NCBI GenBank assembly: GCA_031385445.1
Contig: JANNBM010000020.1
Span: forward strand, 1 to 64,000
DNA from: CAIYZT01 sp031385445
GTDB lineage: Bacteria > Pseudomonadota > Alphaproteobacteria > Rhodobacterales > Rhodobacteraceae
Direction: 5' to 3'
Length of the DNA stretch: 64,000 bases
Shown here: positions 8,955 to 17,212 of the stretch, piece by piece
Layout: every line of letters begins with the position of its first letter
Numbering within the stretch: the stretch's first letter is position 1
Notes under the pieces: model-generated
What the model was told of the DNA's origin: nothing
The model's input: the letters and a program-made list of their open reading frames with translations, nothing else
The model's database searches: none
Made by a program: the position numbers and the translations under genes

Positions 8955-9120
8955 GTGTTTGCGTTTGGAAAAGAAAAGCACCTTGAATCTGCTCTTTGCG
9001 CCCCCATTTTCCAAAAAGGTGGCCATTTGATCGGTTAAAGACTAACCTCAGCCACAAAATTTGCGTTTTGGCGGGGCAAAACCGACAACATCGCCTGTCG
9101 AAGCCGTTTGGAGAGTTCGA

Positions 9121-9510
9121 ATGCTAACGCCGCAGACCTTGTCGAAACTGACGCGCGCCCCGCTTTGGGCCCTTGCGGTATTTGCGGCGTTTCCCTTGGC
9201 GGGGGCGCAGGCCAAAGACCTGTATGCCGCCATCGCCTTTTCGCCGTCTTCCGGGCTTGCCGGGTCGGCCTGGAACTATGACAGCGCCGATCTGGCGGAA
9301 ACCGAAGCCTTCCTGCAATGCGGGCAGCAAGATTGTTACACCGCCGTTACCTTTAACAAATGCGGCGCCATTGCCGTTGGCGATGGGTTCGGCATGGGTT
9401 TCGGGCAGGACAAAACCTCGGAAAAGGCGATCACGCTGGCCTTGGGCACCTGCGGCGGATACACGACAAACTGTCAGATCACGGCCACCGTGTGTAACGA
9501 CGGGTTCTAA
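9121..9510 (+). CDS. Secreted DUF4189-family protein
   Basis: 129 residues with a Sec signal peptide (hydrophobic stretch about 14-29, cleavage after AQA) and a small Cys-rich mature domain: paired cysteines in the LQCGQQDCY, NKCGA, TCGG and VCND segments suggest periplasmic disulfides. The AIAFSP...AWNYDSADLAETEA pattern is typical of DUF4189. Function is unknown. The start has GGAG six bases upstream. It converges on the GlxA-type regulator, the two stop codons overlapping by 4 bases. Confidence 0.8.
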   Translation: MLTPQTLSKLTRAPLWALAVFAAFPLAGAQAKDLYAAIAFSPSSGLAGSAWNYDSADLAETEAFLQCGQQDCYTAVTFNKCGAIAVGDGFGMGFGQDKTSEKAITLALGTCGGYTTNCQITATVCNDGF

Positions 9511-10532
9511 ATCGACAAACGCACGCCGATGCCGGGGCTGGGCATGCCCTGGCTGCCGCGCTCGCGGTAGGGGGTGGTGCTGTAATGGCTGCGGTAGCAT
9601 TTCGAAAAATGCGACGGGCTGGCGAATCCGCAGGCGAGCGCGACGTTGATCACCGACATATCCGTCTGCATCAACAGGTTACGGGCCTTCTGCAGACGCA
9701 GCTCCATGTAATACCGCTTTGGGCTGCGGTTCAGATAGCGGCGGAAAAGCCGTTCCAGCTGTCGCGTCGACATGCCAACTTCATCGGCCAGATCAGCGGG
9801 CGACATCGGGTCTTCGATGTGCGTCTCCATCATCTGAATGACCTGCGACAGCTTGGGATGACGCACGCCAATGCGCGTTGGGATCGACAGGCGCTGGGTG
9901 TCCTGATCTGTGCGGATCGTCGAATAAATCATTGAATCCGCGACGTTATTGGCCACATCTTCATTGTGGTCCGCGGCAATCACCTTCAACATCAAGTCAA
10001 GTGAAGACACGCCGCCCGCCGTTGACCAGCGGTTTGCATCCATCACAAACACCGACTTTGTCAGGTGCACCTCATCAAATTCCTCGATGAACCCATCCTG
10101 ATTTTCCCAGTGAATCGTCGCCTTTCGCCCGTCCAGCAGCCCGGCCTTCGCCAGCGCATAGGACCCGGTGCAAAGCCCGCCCATGGTCACCCCGCGCCGC
10201 GCCTCACGCCGAAGCCAGTTCAAGATGGTCTTGGTCGCGGTCTTTTGCACATCCATGCCGCCGCAAACCAAAATCGTATCTTCGCGTGACACGTCGATCA
10301 GCCCGGCATCAAGCTTGAACGCCGCCCCGTTCGAACAGCTGACCGAAACACCGCCTTCGCCCGCCAGAATCCAGTCATAGGCCTGATAGCCCAAAAGCCG
10401 ATTGGCAATGCGAAGCGGTTCCAGCGCGCCTGCAAAGGACAGCATGGTGAACCGGTCCAACAGCAAAAAGACAAAGCGCCGAGGCGCTTCTTGCTTTGGA
10501 ATGGAGGTGGCTTTCTTGGGTGTAAGTGTCAT
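9507..10532 (-). CDS. GlxA-family AraC-type transcriptional regulator
   Basis: 341 residues. N-terminal DJ-1/PfpI-like (class I glutamine amidotransferase-like) domain at about 20-190, with the MGGLCTGSYALAKAG elbow, and a C-terminal AraC double helix-turn-helix at about 225-325 (LADEVGMSTRQLERLFRRYL, then the VALACGFASPSHFSKCYR helix pair). This architecture includes GbdR, which in pseudomonads activates glycine betaine and dimethylglycine catabolism. Together with the adjacent methylated-glycine dehydrogenase operon on the same strand, a GbdR-like role is a reasonable guess, not shown. Confidence 0.88.
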   Translation of the reverse strand: MTLTPKKATSIPKQEAPRRFVFLLLDRFTMLSFAGALEPLRIANRLLGYQAYDWILAGEGGVSVSCSNGAAFKLDAGLIDVSREDTILVCGGMDVQKTATKTILNWLRREARRGVTMGGLCTGSYALAKAGLLDGRKATIHWENQDGFIEEFDEVHLTKSVFVMDANRWSTAGGVSSLDLMLKVIAADHNEDVANNVADSMIYSTIRTDQDTQRLSIPTRIGVRHPKLSQVIQMMETHIEDPMSPADLADEVGMSTRQLERLFRRYLNRSPKRYYMELRLQKARNLLMQTDMSVINVALACGFASPSHFSKCYRSHYSTTPYRERGSQGMPSPGIGVRLSI

Positions 10533-10697
10533 CTTGCGACCAAAAGCGTCGTTTATGGTTCATGGAAACATCTTTTGACCGTTTGTTCAAGGGGAGTTCG
10601 TATGGATTTTCACATTCAATTTCATCGGGCGGGGGCTTTGCTTTCTTGCCGGGATTCCCTATAGCCCCAAGCAATAGCGCCAAAGGGAGGGCTTCCC

Positions 10698-12080
10698 ATG
10701 ACCACAAACACACCCAAAGGCTGGACCAAGTCGGGCTGGCGGACGCTTCCACGGGTTCAGATGCCCGATTATCTGGATGCTGCTTCGCTGAATGCTGCCG
10801 AAACCCAGCTCGGCAAATACCCGCCCCTGGTTTTTGCCGGCGAAGCCCGCCGTTTGAAAAAGCATCTCGCATTGGCGGGGCAGGGCAAGGCGTTCCTGCT
10901 GCAGGGCGGCGATTGCGCGGAAAGTTTTTCCGAGTTCAGCGCTGACAACATCCGCGACACCTTTCGCGTCATGCTGCAAATGGCGGTGGTTCTGACCTAT
11001 GGCGCCAAGGTTCCGGTGATCAAGGTGGGCCGGATGGCCGGGCAGTTTGCCAAACCGCGCTCGGCCCCGACCGAGATGATCGACGGTGTCGAATACCCGT
11101 CCTATCGCGGCGACATCATCAACGGTTTTGACGCTACGGTTGCATCCCGCCGTCCCGACCCGCAGCGCATGCTGCAAGCCTATACCCAGGCGGCGGCGAC
11201 GCTGAACCTTTTGCGCGCCTTCTCGACGGGCGGTTTTGCCGATATCCACCGCGTCCACTCCTGGACTTTGGGGTTTGCCGAGCATGACAAGGCGGACCGT
11301 TACCGCGAGTTGTCGAACCGCATCTCGGACGCGCTGGATTTCATGACGGCGGCGGGCGTGAACGGCGATACGGCCCACACGCTGAGCACCGTCGAGTTTT
11401 ACACCAGCCACGAATCCCTTCTGCTGGAATATGAAGAGGCGCTGTGCCGCGTTGACAGCATCACCGGTCAGAATGTGGCTGGTTCGGGCCATATGATCTG
11501 GATTGGCGATCGCACGCGCCAGCCGGACGGCGCGCATGTCGAATTTGCGCGCGGCGTGCTGAACCCGATCGGATTGAAATGCGGCCCGACGACCACGGCC
11601 GAGGATCTGAAGGTGCTGATGGCCAAGCTGAATCCCGAAAATGAGCCGGGGCGTTTGACGCTGATCGCGCGGTTTGGGGCGGGAAAGGTCGGCGATCATT
11701 TGCCCCGCCTGATCAAAACCGTTCAGGCCGAGGGTGCGAATGTGGTTTGGTCCTGCGATCCGATGCATGGCAACACGGTCAAATCGCCGTCCGGTTACAA
11801 AACGCGGCCCTTTGATTTGGTGCTGCGCGAAGTGCGGGAGTTCTTTGCGATCCACAAGGCCGAGGGCACGATCCCGGGCGGGGTGCATTTTGAAATGACC
11901 GGTCAGGACGTGACCGAATGCACGGGCGGTCTGCGCGCGGTTTCGGATGAAAACCTTGCCGACAGATACCATACCGCCTGCGATCCGCGCCTGAACGCCA
12001 GCCAGTCGCTGGAACTGGCGTTTCTCGTCGCCGAAGAACTGTCAAGCCAGCGCAGCGAAGAGCGGCGCGTCGCGCTTTAG
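10698..12080 (+). CDS. aroG: 3-deoxy-7-phosphoheptulonate synthase, class II (plant type)
   Basis: 460 residues, the full length of class II (AroAII) DAHP synthase, which condenses PEP and erythrose 4-phosphate as the first shikimate step. Family blocks are visible: the metal-site Cys in LLQGGDCAESF (about 70-80), the KVGRMAGQFAKPR stretch, WIGDRTRQPDGAH and SCDPMHGNT. The ATG has a GGGAGG ribosome site 6-7 bases upstream. It is monocistronic with its own terminator, and diverges from the GlxA-type regulator. Confidence 0.95.
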   Translation: MTTNTPKGWTKSGWRTLPRVQMPDYLDAASLNAAETQLGKYPPLVFAGEARRLKKHLALAGQGKAFLLQGGDCAESFSEFSADNIRDTFRVMLQMAVVLTYGAKVPVIKVGRMAGQFAKPRSAPTEMIDGVEYPSYRGDIINGFDATVASRRPDPQRMLQAYTQAAATLNLLRAFSTGGFADIHRVHSWTLGFAEHDKADRYRELSNRISDALDFMTAAGVNGDTAHTLSTVEFYTSHESLLLEYEEALCRVDSITGQNVAGSGHMIWIGDRTRQPDGAHVEFARGVLNPIGLKCGPTTTAEDLKVLMAKLNPENEPGRLTLIARFGAGKVGDHLPRLIKTVQAEGANVVWSCDPMHGNTVKSPSGYKTRPFDLVLREVREFFAIHKAEGTIPGGVHFEMTGQDVTECTGGLRAVSDENLADRYHTACDPRLNASQSLELAFLVAEELSSQRSEERRVAL

Positions 12081-12099
12081 CGCGTTTGACGAAGCGATC

Positions 12100-12129
12100 A
12101 AAGGCGGCCTCCATCAGGGGCCGCCTTTT
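12100..12129 (+). terminator. Rho-independent terminator after DAHP synthase
   Basis: Perfect 10-bp stem AAAGGCGGCC (12100-12109) / GGCCGCCTTT (12119-12128), 9-nt loop, followed by TTTT. It lies 20 bases after the DAHP synthase stop. Confidence 0.85.
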
Positions 12130-12195
12130 CAACTCTTAAAGTGTCACATGAAGTTGCGCTCGCAATAGTCTGGCTTAAAATGAAAAAATTTAAAC

Positions 12196-12870
12196 TCAAC
12201 TCTCAGCGCGGGAATGCACCAGCCGCAAGGCTGGCTTCGCTTTAAGTGCTTGTGGTACGCGCGGCACAACAGGTCCTTCCACAGATCCGGGGGCGATTTG
12301 GTCTGGTCTGCGCGCGATCCGCGAGATCACTTGCGCCTCGAAAATCACCTCGGACCGCAGGGTACGAATGTTGAACCTTCTGGGCGCGCGTCCGACCTCG
12401 CCTTTGGTGACCACGGCCCCTAAGGCCATGTTTGGTTCGCCCGTTGCCCCGCGCAGCGGCAGGATCAACATCTTTGCGCTCAGTTGCGGCCGGCCGATGC
12501 CGCGTTCGAAGTCCAGTCCCAGATGCAGGGCCACCGCGCTGTCGAAAACGTCCTGGAGGCACGGCTGCAAACGCTGCCGCGAACTCGGTTCGAACAGCGC
12601 TGAAAGCGGCATGCCGCGCACATCCATGCCGATCAGATCGTGAAACAGATTGCCCGCAATCCGAAACCTCGCGTGCCCTGTGGCGATCCGCTCGATCAAA
12701 AAGACCTGCTCCAGCGCGGTGCTGAGCCCCCGAGGATCAATGGCGCTGCGCAGCGGCAGACGGTCATTATCCCGCAGCGCCTCCCAATAGGCGCGCACCT
12801 GCTCCAAAATCGACGGATCGGGGTCGGTGCCGTCTGTTCCATCCCTGCCGAAAGAGCCAAATACCAACAT
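12196..12870 (-). CDS. PAS domain protein (PAS_5 family)
   Basis: 224 residues with one PAS-like domain (about 25-165: EQVRAYWEALR, LRSAIDPRGLS, then FRIAGNLFHDLIGMDVRGM). This is the alphaproteobacterial PAS_5/DUF1457 pattern, a stand-alone sensory domain without an output domain. The C-terminal ~50 residues are basic and low in structure. The start has AGGAAG seven bases upstream. Partner and ligand are unknown; it stands alone between convergent and divergent neighbours. Confidence 0.75.
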   Translation of the reverse strand: MLVFGSFGRDGTDGTDPDPSILEQVRAYWEALRDNDRLPLRSAIDPRGLSTALEQVFLIERIATGHARFRIAGNLFHDLIGMDVRGMPLSALFEPSSRQRLQPCLQDVFDSAVALHLGLDFERGIGRPQLSAKMLILPLRGATGEPNMALGAVVTKGEVGRAPRRFNIRTLRSEVIFEAQVISRIARRPDQIAPGSVEGPVVPRVPQALKAKPALRLVHSRAES

Positions 12871-13071
12871 CGAGGCTTCCTGACTTTTGCTTTTGCTGCC
12901 ACAGTGCCCGCCACGGTGCCGACCCGTTTGGGGGCGAAAAGCGGTGTTGCGGCATAGGTTACGAAGACATTAATAGCATGATCAATGGCAGATTTGGTTC
13001 AAAATCTATCAAATCGGTTAACGCTGCGCGCGAAGATCACGCTGCGGGTGCACACGAAAAGGACGGATGCG

Positions 13072-13974
13072 ATGACGATTTCAATGACCGGGTTTGCCAG
13101 CCGCAAGGGCGAGGCGCTTGGGTTTGCCTGGTCCTGGGATCTGCGGTCGGTCAATGGCAAGGGCCTTGATCTGCGTCTGCGGGTGCCCGACTGGCTTGAC
13201 GGGCTTGAACCGGCGCTGCGGGCCGAGATGGCGCGCGGTCTGGGGCGGGGCAATGTCAGCCTCACGCTGAAGCTGGTGCGTGAGGGCGGCGAGGCTGGGG
13301 CAGGGGCGTTTCGACTGAACCCTGCCGCGCTGGCGGCGGCGCTGTCAGCGCTGTCGCAGATTGAAAACGCGGCCATGGACCGCGGCGTTTCCCTGCGCTC
13401 GGCCACGACCGCCGAAGTGCTGTCTTTGCGCGGAATCGTTGACGCAAACGAGACGGCAAGCGAGGATCTGGGGCCGCTTATCCAACGGATTGTCGCGGAT
13501 TTCGCGCCGCTTCTGACCGACTTTCAAGCCATGCGCGCGGCCGAAGGGGCCGCTCTTGCCGGCATCCTTGGCGCCCAGATCGCCGCCATTGACAGCCTGT
13601 CCGCCGCTGCAGCCACCGAGGCGCATGCCCGCCGGGGCGCGCAATCTGCTGCGCTTCAAGAAGCGTTGTCGCGGATATTGTCGAACACTGACGGCCTCGA
13701 CGAGACACGTTTGATGCAGGAAGTCGCCCTGCTTGCGGTCAAAAACGATGTCACCGAAGAGTTGGACCGCCTTAGCGCCCATATCGCCGCTGCGCGCAGT
13801 CTTTTGGCAGAGCCGGGGCCGGTCGGCCGCAAGTTTGACTTTCTGATGCAGGAATTCATGCGCGAGGCCAATACCTTGTGCTCCAAATCGCAATCCAGAA
13901 CCCTGACCCGGATCGGGCTTGACCTGAAAACCGTGATAGATCAGATGCGCGAGCAGGTTCAAAACGTGGAATGA
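13072..13974 (+). CDS. YicC/YloC family endoribonuclease
   Basis: 300 residues from the MTISMTGFAS start, the conserved N-terminal motif of the YicC family, with AAAGGA upstream; the frame is open further 5' but without similarity. The C-terminal DUF1732 region (KFDFLMQEFMREANT, then SKSQSRTLT) is intact. YicC family members have been linked to RNA turnover. It overlaps the guanylate kinase start by 4 bases, a pairing (yicC-gmk) seen in many bacteria. Confidence 0.9.
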   Translation: MTISMTGFASRKGEALGFAWSWDLRSVNGKGLDLRLRVPDWLDGLEPALRAEMARGLGRGNVSLTLKLVREGGEAGAGAFRLNPAALAAALSALSQIENAAMDRGVSLRSATTAEVLSLRGIVDANETASEDLGPLIQRIVADFAPLLTDFQAMRAAEGAALAGILGAQIAAIDSLSAAAATEAHARRGAQSAALQEALSRILSNTDGLDETRLMQEVALLAVKNDVTEELDRLSAHIAAARSLLAEPGPVGRKFDFLMQEFMREANTLCSKSQSRTLTRIGLDLKTVIDQMREQVQNVE

Positions 13975-14612
13975 TCATGGCGCGTCGCGGGATTCTCTTT
14001 CTTTTATCCTCCCCATCGGGCGCGGGAAAGTCCACCCTCGCGCGCCGCTTGATGGACTGGGATCCGGCCCTGCGCTTTTCCGTTTCGGCCACAACCCGCG
14101 CCCCGCGTGCGGGCGAGGTGGAGGGGCGCGAGTATTATTTCGAATCGCGGGCGGATTTCCAAACCATGGTCGGCAACGGCGCCATGTTGGAACATGCCGA
14201 GGTGTTCGGAAACCTCTATGGCTCGCCCCGCGCTCCGGTTGAGCAGGCCATGATCCAAGGCCGCGACACGCTGTTTGACATTGATTGGCAAGGCGGGCAG
14301 CAAATCCGAAACTCCGCCCTTGGGCGCGATGTGGTGTCGGTTTTCGTGCTGCCCCCCTCGATTGCCGAGTTGGAACGCCGCCTGCGCAGCCGGGGGCAGG
14401 ACAGCGATGCGGTGATTGCGGCCCGGATGGAAAAGTCGCAATCAGAGATCAGCCACTGGGCGGAATACGACTATGTTATCGTGAATGACGATTTGGATCA
14501 AAGCTTTGACCAGCTGGTCACGATCTTAAAGGCCGAGCGGTTGCAGCGCGACCGGCAGCCTGATCTGAACGAATTTGTACGCGCCTTGAACGCGGAATTT
14601 GGGGCAAGATGA
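13971..14612 (+). CDS. gmk: Guanylate kinase
   Basis: 213 residues. P-loop SSPSGAGKST at about 13-22; the GMP-binding segment follows (SVSATTRAPRAGEVEGREYYF), and the lid region has RLRSRGQD. It phosphorylates GMP to GDP. The start overlaps the yicC stop as ATGA; a second ATG two codons later is possible. It is followed, again with a 4-base overlap, by the carbonic anhydrase-like gene. Confidence 0.95.
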   Translation: MIMARRGILFLLSSPSGAGKSTLARRLMDWDPALRFSVSATTRAPRAGEVEGREYYFESRADFQTMVGNGAMLEHAEVFGNLYGSPRAPVEQAMIQGRDTLFDIDWQGGQQIRNSALGRDVVSVFVLPPSIAELERRLRSRGQDSDAVIAARMEKSQSEISHWAEYDYVIVNDDLDQSFDQLVTILKAERLQRDRQPDLNEFVRALNAEFGAR

Positions 14613-15127
14613 TCTTTGCGCTCGATGGAGTTTCCCCGCAAATACACCGGGACGCATGGATAGCGCCCGGCGCTTCAGTGATCGGCAATGTGGTGATCGG
14701 CGCGGGCGCGAGCGTCTGGTTTGGCGCGGTTCTGCGCGGCGATAATGAAAGGATTACGGTCGGCGAGGGGGCAAATGTGCAGGAAAACAGCGTCCTGCAC
14801 ACCGATATGGGTTTCCCTTTGGTGATCGGGGCGGGCTGCACAATCGGTCACAAGGCCATGCTGCACGGATGTACAGTCGGGGAAGGCGCGCTGATTGGGA
14901 TGGGGGCGACCTTGCTGAACGGCGCAAAGATCGGCGCGGGCAGTCTGGTTGGCGCTTGCGCGCTTGTGACCGAAGGCAAGGAATTCGAAGGCGGGGCGCT
15001 GATCATGGGGGCGCCGGCGAAATTTGTCAGGTTGCTGGACGCTGCAGCGCGGGCGCGGCTGGTTCGGTCGGCTGAAAGCTACCGTGCCAATGCGCAGCGC
15101 TTCAGGGCCGGGCTTGTGGCTTTGTAA
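14609..15127 (+). CDS. Gamma-class carbonic anhydrase-like hexapeptide-repeat protein
   Basis: 172 residues forming a left-handed beta-helix of hexapeptide repeats (IGNVVIGAGASVWFGAVLRGD and later turns). The three zinc histidines of the gamma class are in VLHTD and IGHKAMLHG, so the metal site is kept; the acidic loop with the proton-shuttle Glu of the archaeal Cam enzyme is not obvious, as in the YrdA/CaiE subgroup. Catalytic activity is therefore uncertain. ATGA overlap with gmk suggests cotranscription. Confidence 0.88.
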   Translation: MIFALDGVSPQIHRDAWIAPGASVIGNVVIGAGASVWFGAVLRGDNERITVGEGANVQENSVLHTDMGFPLVIGAGCTIGHKAMLHGCTVGEGALIGMGATLLNGAKIGAGSLVGACALVTEGKEFEGGALIMGAPAKFVRLLDAAARARLVRSAESYRANAQRFRAGLVAL

Positions 15128-15128
15128 C

Positions 15129-15151
15129 AAAAAGGGGGCCAAACGGCCCCC
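15129..15151 (-). terminator. Terminator of the 53-residue small gene (possibly bidirectional)
   Basis: Stem GGGGGCC (15134-15140) / GGCCCCC (15145-15151) with a 4-nt loop. Read on the minus strand the hairpin is followed by TTTTT, so it ends the small minus-strand gene that stops at 15176. Confidence 0.75.
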
Positions 15152-15175
15152 GGTGTCGTGACACTTTGATCAGGC

Positions 15176-15337
15176 TCAGCCCCAGACGGCTTTGCGCGCG
15201 ATCAGGACTGCGTCTTCGGGGAACATACCAAAGTCAATCGCGGTCGCGCGCGGCATCATCGCAATCGCATTGCGGGTCGCACGAAACATGGCCTGCTTTT
15301 CGGCTTCGGCATGGATTTGGGCAAACAGATTTTTCAT
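15176..15337 (-). CDS. Small conserved-looking protein (53 aa)
   Basis: 53 residues starting at an ATG with AAGGA 8 bases upstream and ending before its own intrinsic terminator, so it is a complete single-gene unit. The N-terminal half is an amphipathic helix rich in Ala/Glu/Lys; the C-terminal half carries PRATAIDFGMFPEDAVLIAR, which resembles the C-terminal 'D-x-G-hydrophobic-x-x-(D/E)-D' pattern of small DUF1127-like proteins of alphaproteobacteria, several of which are stress-induced and affect RNA turnover. That resemblance is from memory and weak. Function unknown. Confidence 0.7.
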   Translation of the reverse strand: MKNLFAQIHAEAEKQAMFRATRNAIAMMPRATAIDFGMFPEDAVLIARKAVWG

Positions 15338-15533
15338 CGTTCTTTCCTTCTCATCTTGCGATTGGATCCGCCCGAATGGCCTTTCCGTTTCGCATGGTTT
15401 GAATATAGGTGCCGCTTCGCGCCGAACAACCGACAATTCGGCCCTATAGGTATGCGCTATGCGCATAGGTGCACCGGAAAACGAATAGGACGCCCGCAGG
15501 CGCCCCATCTTGTATCGAGCCGCGATGGCCCGT

Positions 15534-16538
15534 TCAGATCAGCTTGCCCATGGCAACGGCCGTATCCGACATCCGGTTCGAAAAACCCCATTCGTTGTCA
15601 TACCAGCTGAGGATGGACACGAAAGTTCCGTCCATCACCTTGGTCTGGTCCATGTGGAAGACGCTGGAATGCGGATCGTGGTTAAAGTCGGATGAGACCA
15701 GCTTTTCGGTGGTAAAGCCCAAAATCCCCTTTAGCGGCCCCGATTCTGCCGCCGCCTTGATCGCCGCGTTCACCTCTTCAACCGAAGTTGCGCGCTTGGC
15801 GATGAATTTCAGGTCCACCACGGAAACATTCGGCGTTGGAACCCGCATCGCGAAACCGTCCAGCTTGCCCTTCAACTCGGGCAGAACCAGTCCGACAGCC
15901 TTGGCTGCCCCGGTCGAGGTTGGGATCATGCTCAGCGCCGCAGCCCGGCCGCGATACAGGTCCTTGTGCATCGTGTCCAAGGTCGGTTGATCGCCGGTAT
16001 AGCTGTGGATCGTGGTCATCATGCCTTTTTCGATGCCGATCACATCGTTCAGCACCTTGGCGACCGGCGAAAGGCAGTTCGTCGTGCATGACGCGTTCGA
16101 GACGATCAGATCGTCGCGCGTCAGGGTGTCATGGTTCACGCCGTACACAATCGTCTTGTCCGCGCCGTCGCCCGGCGCCGAAATCAGCACCCGCTTGGAC
16201 CCGTTTTCAAGATGCGCCAGGCAGCTGGCCTTCGAGGTGAAGATTCCGGTGCATTCCATCACGATATCAACATGGCTCCACGGCAGTTCGGCCGGATTCC
16301 TGATGGCGCTTACCATGATCGGGCCGCGGCCAACGTCGATCCAATCGGCGCCGGTGGTCACGGTTGCCGGAAACCGGCCATGCACCGAATCGTAGCGCAG
16401 CAGATGGGCATTGGTTTCAACCGGACCAAGATCGTTGATCGCGACAACCTCGATATCTGTGCGCCCCGATTCAATAATCGCGCGAAGAATGTTGCGGCCA
16501 ATCCGACCGAACCCGTTGATTGCGACTTTGACGGCCAT
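15534..16538 (-). CDS. gap: Type I glyceraldehyde-3-phosphate dehydrogenase
   Basis: 334 residues, usual length. N-terminal NAD motif VAINGFGRIGRN at 4-15, the catalytic Cys in SNASCTTNCLSP (about 150), and WYDNEWGFSNR near the C-terminus. Oxidises and phosphorylates glyceraldehyde 3-phosphate in glycolysis or the reverse in gluconeogenesis. AGGGAG precedes the ATG at 16538; the frame is open upstream but non-protein-like. A palindrome of LacI-operator type lies 39 bases upstream. Transketolase lies nearby on the same strand. Confidence 0.96.
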   Translation of the reverse strand: MAVKVAINGFGRIGRNILRAIIESGRTDIEVVAINDLGPVETNAHLLRYDSVHGRFPATVTTGADWIDVGRGPIMVSAIRNPAELPWSHVDIVMECTGIFTSKASCLAHLENGSKRVLISAPGDGADKTIVYGVNHDTLTRDDLIVSNASCTTNCLSPVAKVLNDVIGIEKGMMTTIHSYTGDQPTLDTMHKDLYRGRAAALSMIPTSTGAAKAVGLVLPELKGKLDGFAMRVPTPNVSVVDLKFIAKRATSVEEVNAAIKAAAESGPLKGILGFTTEKLVSSDFNHDPHSSVFHMDQTKVMDGTFVSILSWYDNEWGFSNRMSDTAVAMGKLI

Positions 16539-16576
16539 GCTGGTCTCCCTTTGAAAACGATGTTTTGCCGATCCGA

Positions 16577-16590
16577 TGATAGCGCTAACA
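16577..16590 (-). promoter_or_regulatory. Palindrome of LacI-family operator type upstream of gap
   Basis: TGATAGCGCTAACA is a 14-bp palindrome with one mismatched pair and a central GCGC, the usual form of LacI/GalR-family operators. It ends 39 bases upstream of the gap start, where an operator would act. No LacI-family gene is in the window. Assignment is by pattern only. Confidence 0.35.
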
Positions 16591-16781
16591 CTGACAAGAC
16601 GGATGGCAGTAGGACTCAAGATCGCTGATTGGCACCGACTGCACGAGGCGTCAACACCCGAAATTTTCCCAAGGCCCTTGGCCCGGTTTTTAAGCCGAAC
16701 CCGGTGGCGCCGGATATTGGGCGGCTTTGCCAGACAGACCCGCGCCAAGGGCTTTTTGACCCAGCATCATCGATGAAAGGC

Positions 16782-16928
16782 TCAGTGCCGCCAGAACGAC
16801 AGCGCTTCCACAAACATCAACACTTTGCGCGCCAGAAAAACAATTCCGACGCTGCCGTTAAATATCATATCCGCCCCAACCAATGCGGCGATCAAACCGG
16901 CGATAATCCAGTAAATCCGATGTTCCAA
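16782..16928 (-). CDS. Small single-pass membrane protein (48 aa)
   Basis: 48 residues from a TTG start (GGA 8 bases upstream); an internal ATG at residue 21 is the only other start. Residues 5-35 are strongly hydrophobic (IYWIIAGLIAALVGADMIF) and the protein ends ARKVLMFVEALSFWRH. The pattern of one TM segment, ARK, an amphipathic stretch and a terminal FWR is one I associate with small proteins near gap/tkt in related Rhodobacteraceae (memory, not checked). It is upstream of gap on the same strand with a 243-base gap. Function unknown. Confidence 0.6.
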   Translation of the reverse strand: MEHRIYWIIAGLIAALVGADMIFNGSVGIVFLARKVLMFVEALSFWRH

Positions 16929-16992
16929 CCGTTGTTCCGTCTGTTGTCCCTGCCTAAGGAAACACTGGATTGCGGCGCGCGGCCGATGTCAA

Positions 16993-17027
16993 GGACGGGC
17001 CTTTGGCCGACCTCAAAGGCCCGGTCC
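16993..17027. other. Strong hairpin in the region upstream of the 48-aa gene
   Basis: GGAC+GGGCCTTT (16993-17004) pairs with AAAGGCCC+GTCC (17015-17027, one bulged G), a 12-bp stem with a 10-nt loop. No T-run on either strand. The rest of 16929-17212 shows no convincing gene. Confidence 0.45.
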
Positions 17028-17080
17028 TCCCGGTAATGGGGGGGCGTGCGTTTGGCGGAACCTAAATGTGGCCGGTCACG

Positions 17081-17108
17081 TTGCATTTTATCGCCAAGCC
17101 AGTATCTA
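17081..17108 (+). promoter_or_regulatory. Candidate sigma-70-type promoter for the DUF808 gene
   Basis: TTGCAT (17081-17086) and TATCTA (17103-17108) with a 16-base spacer, about 105 bases before the ATG at 17213. Matches to the -35 and -10 consensus are moderate. Confidence 0.3.
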
Positions 17109-17212
17109 ACGCACCAGTGATGCTGTTGATCGGCTCCATCGGACGAGGTGAACCGCGCGCAGGTCTTGTTCGGAACCATTTGCGAAAACGTTGACTAACA
17201 AGAGGCTGGGCA

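Noticed and set aside
10659..11972. 437-codon minus-strand frame opposite DAHP synthase
   Set aside because: Antisense shadow of a full-length class II DAHP synthase.
16629..17179. Frames of about 95-135 codons on both strands between gap and the DUF808 gene
   Set aside because: No ribosome site and no protein-like composition; the 48-codon membrane protein in a third frame fits the region better.
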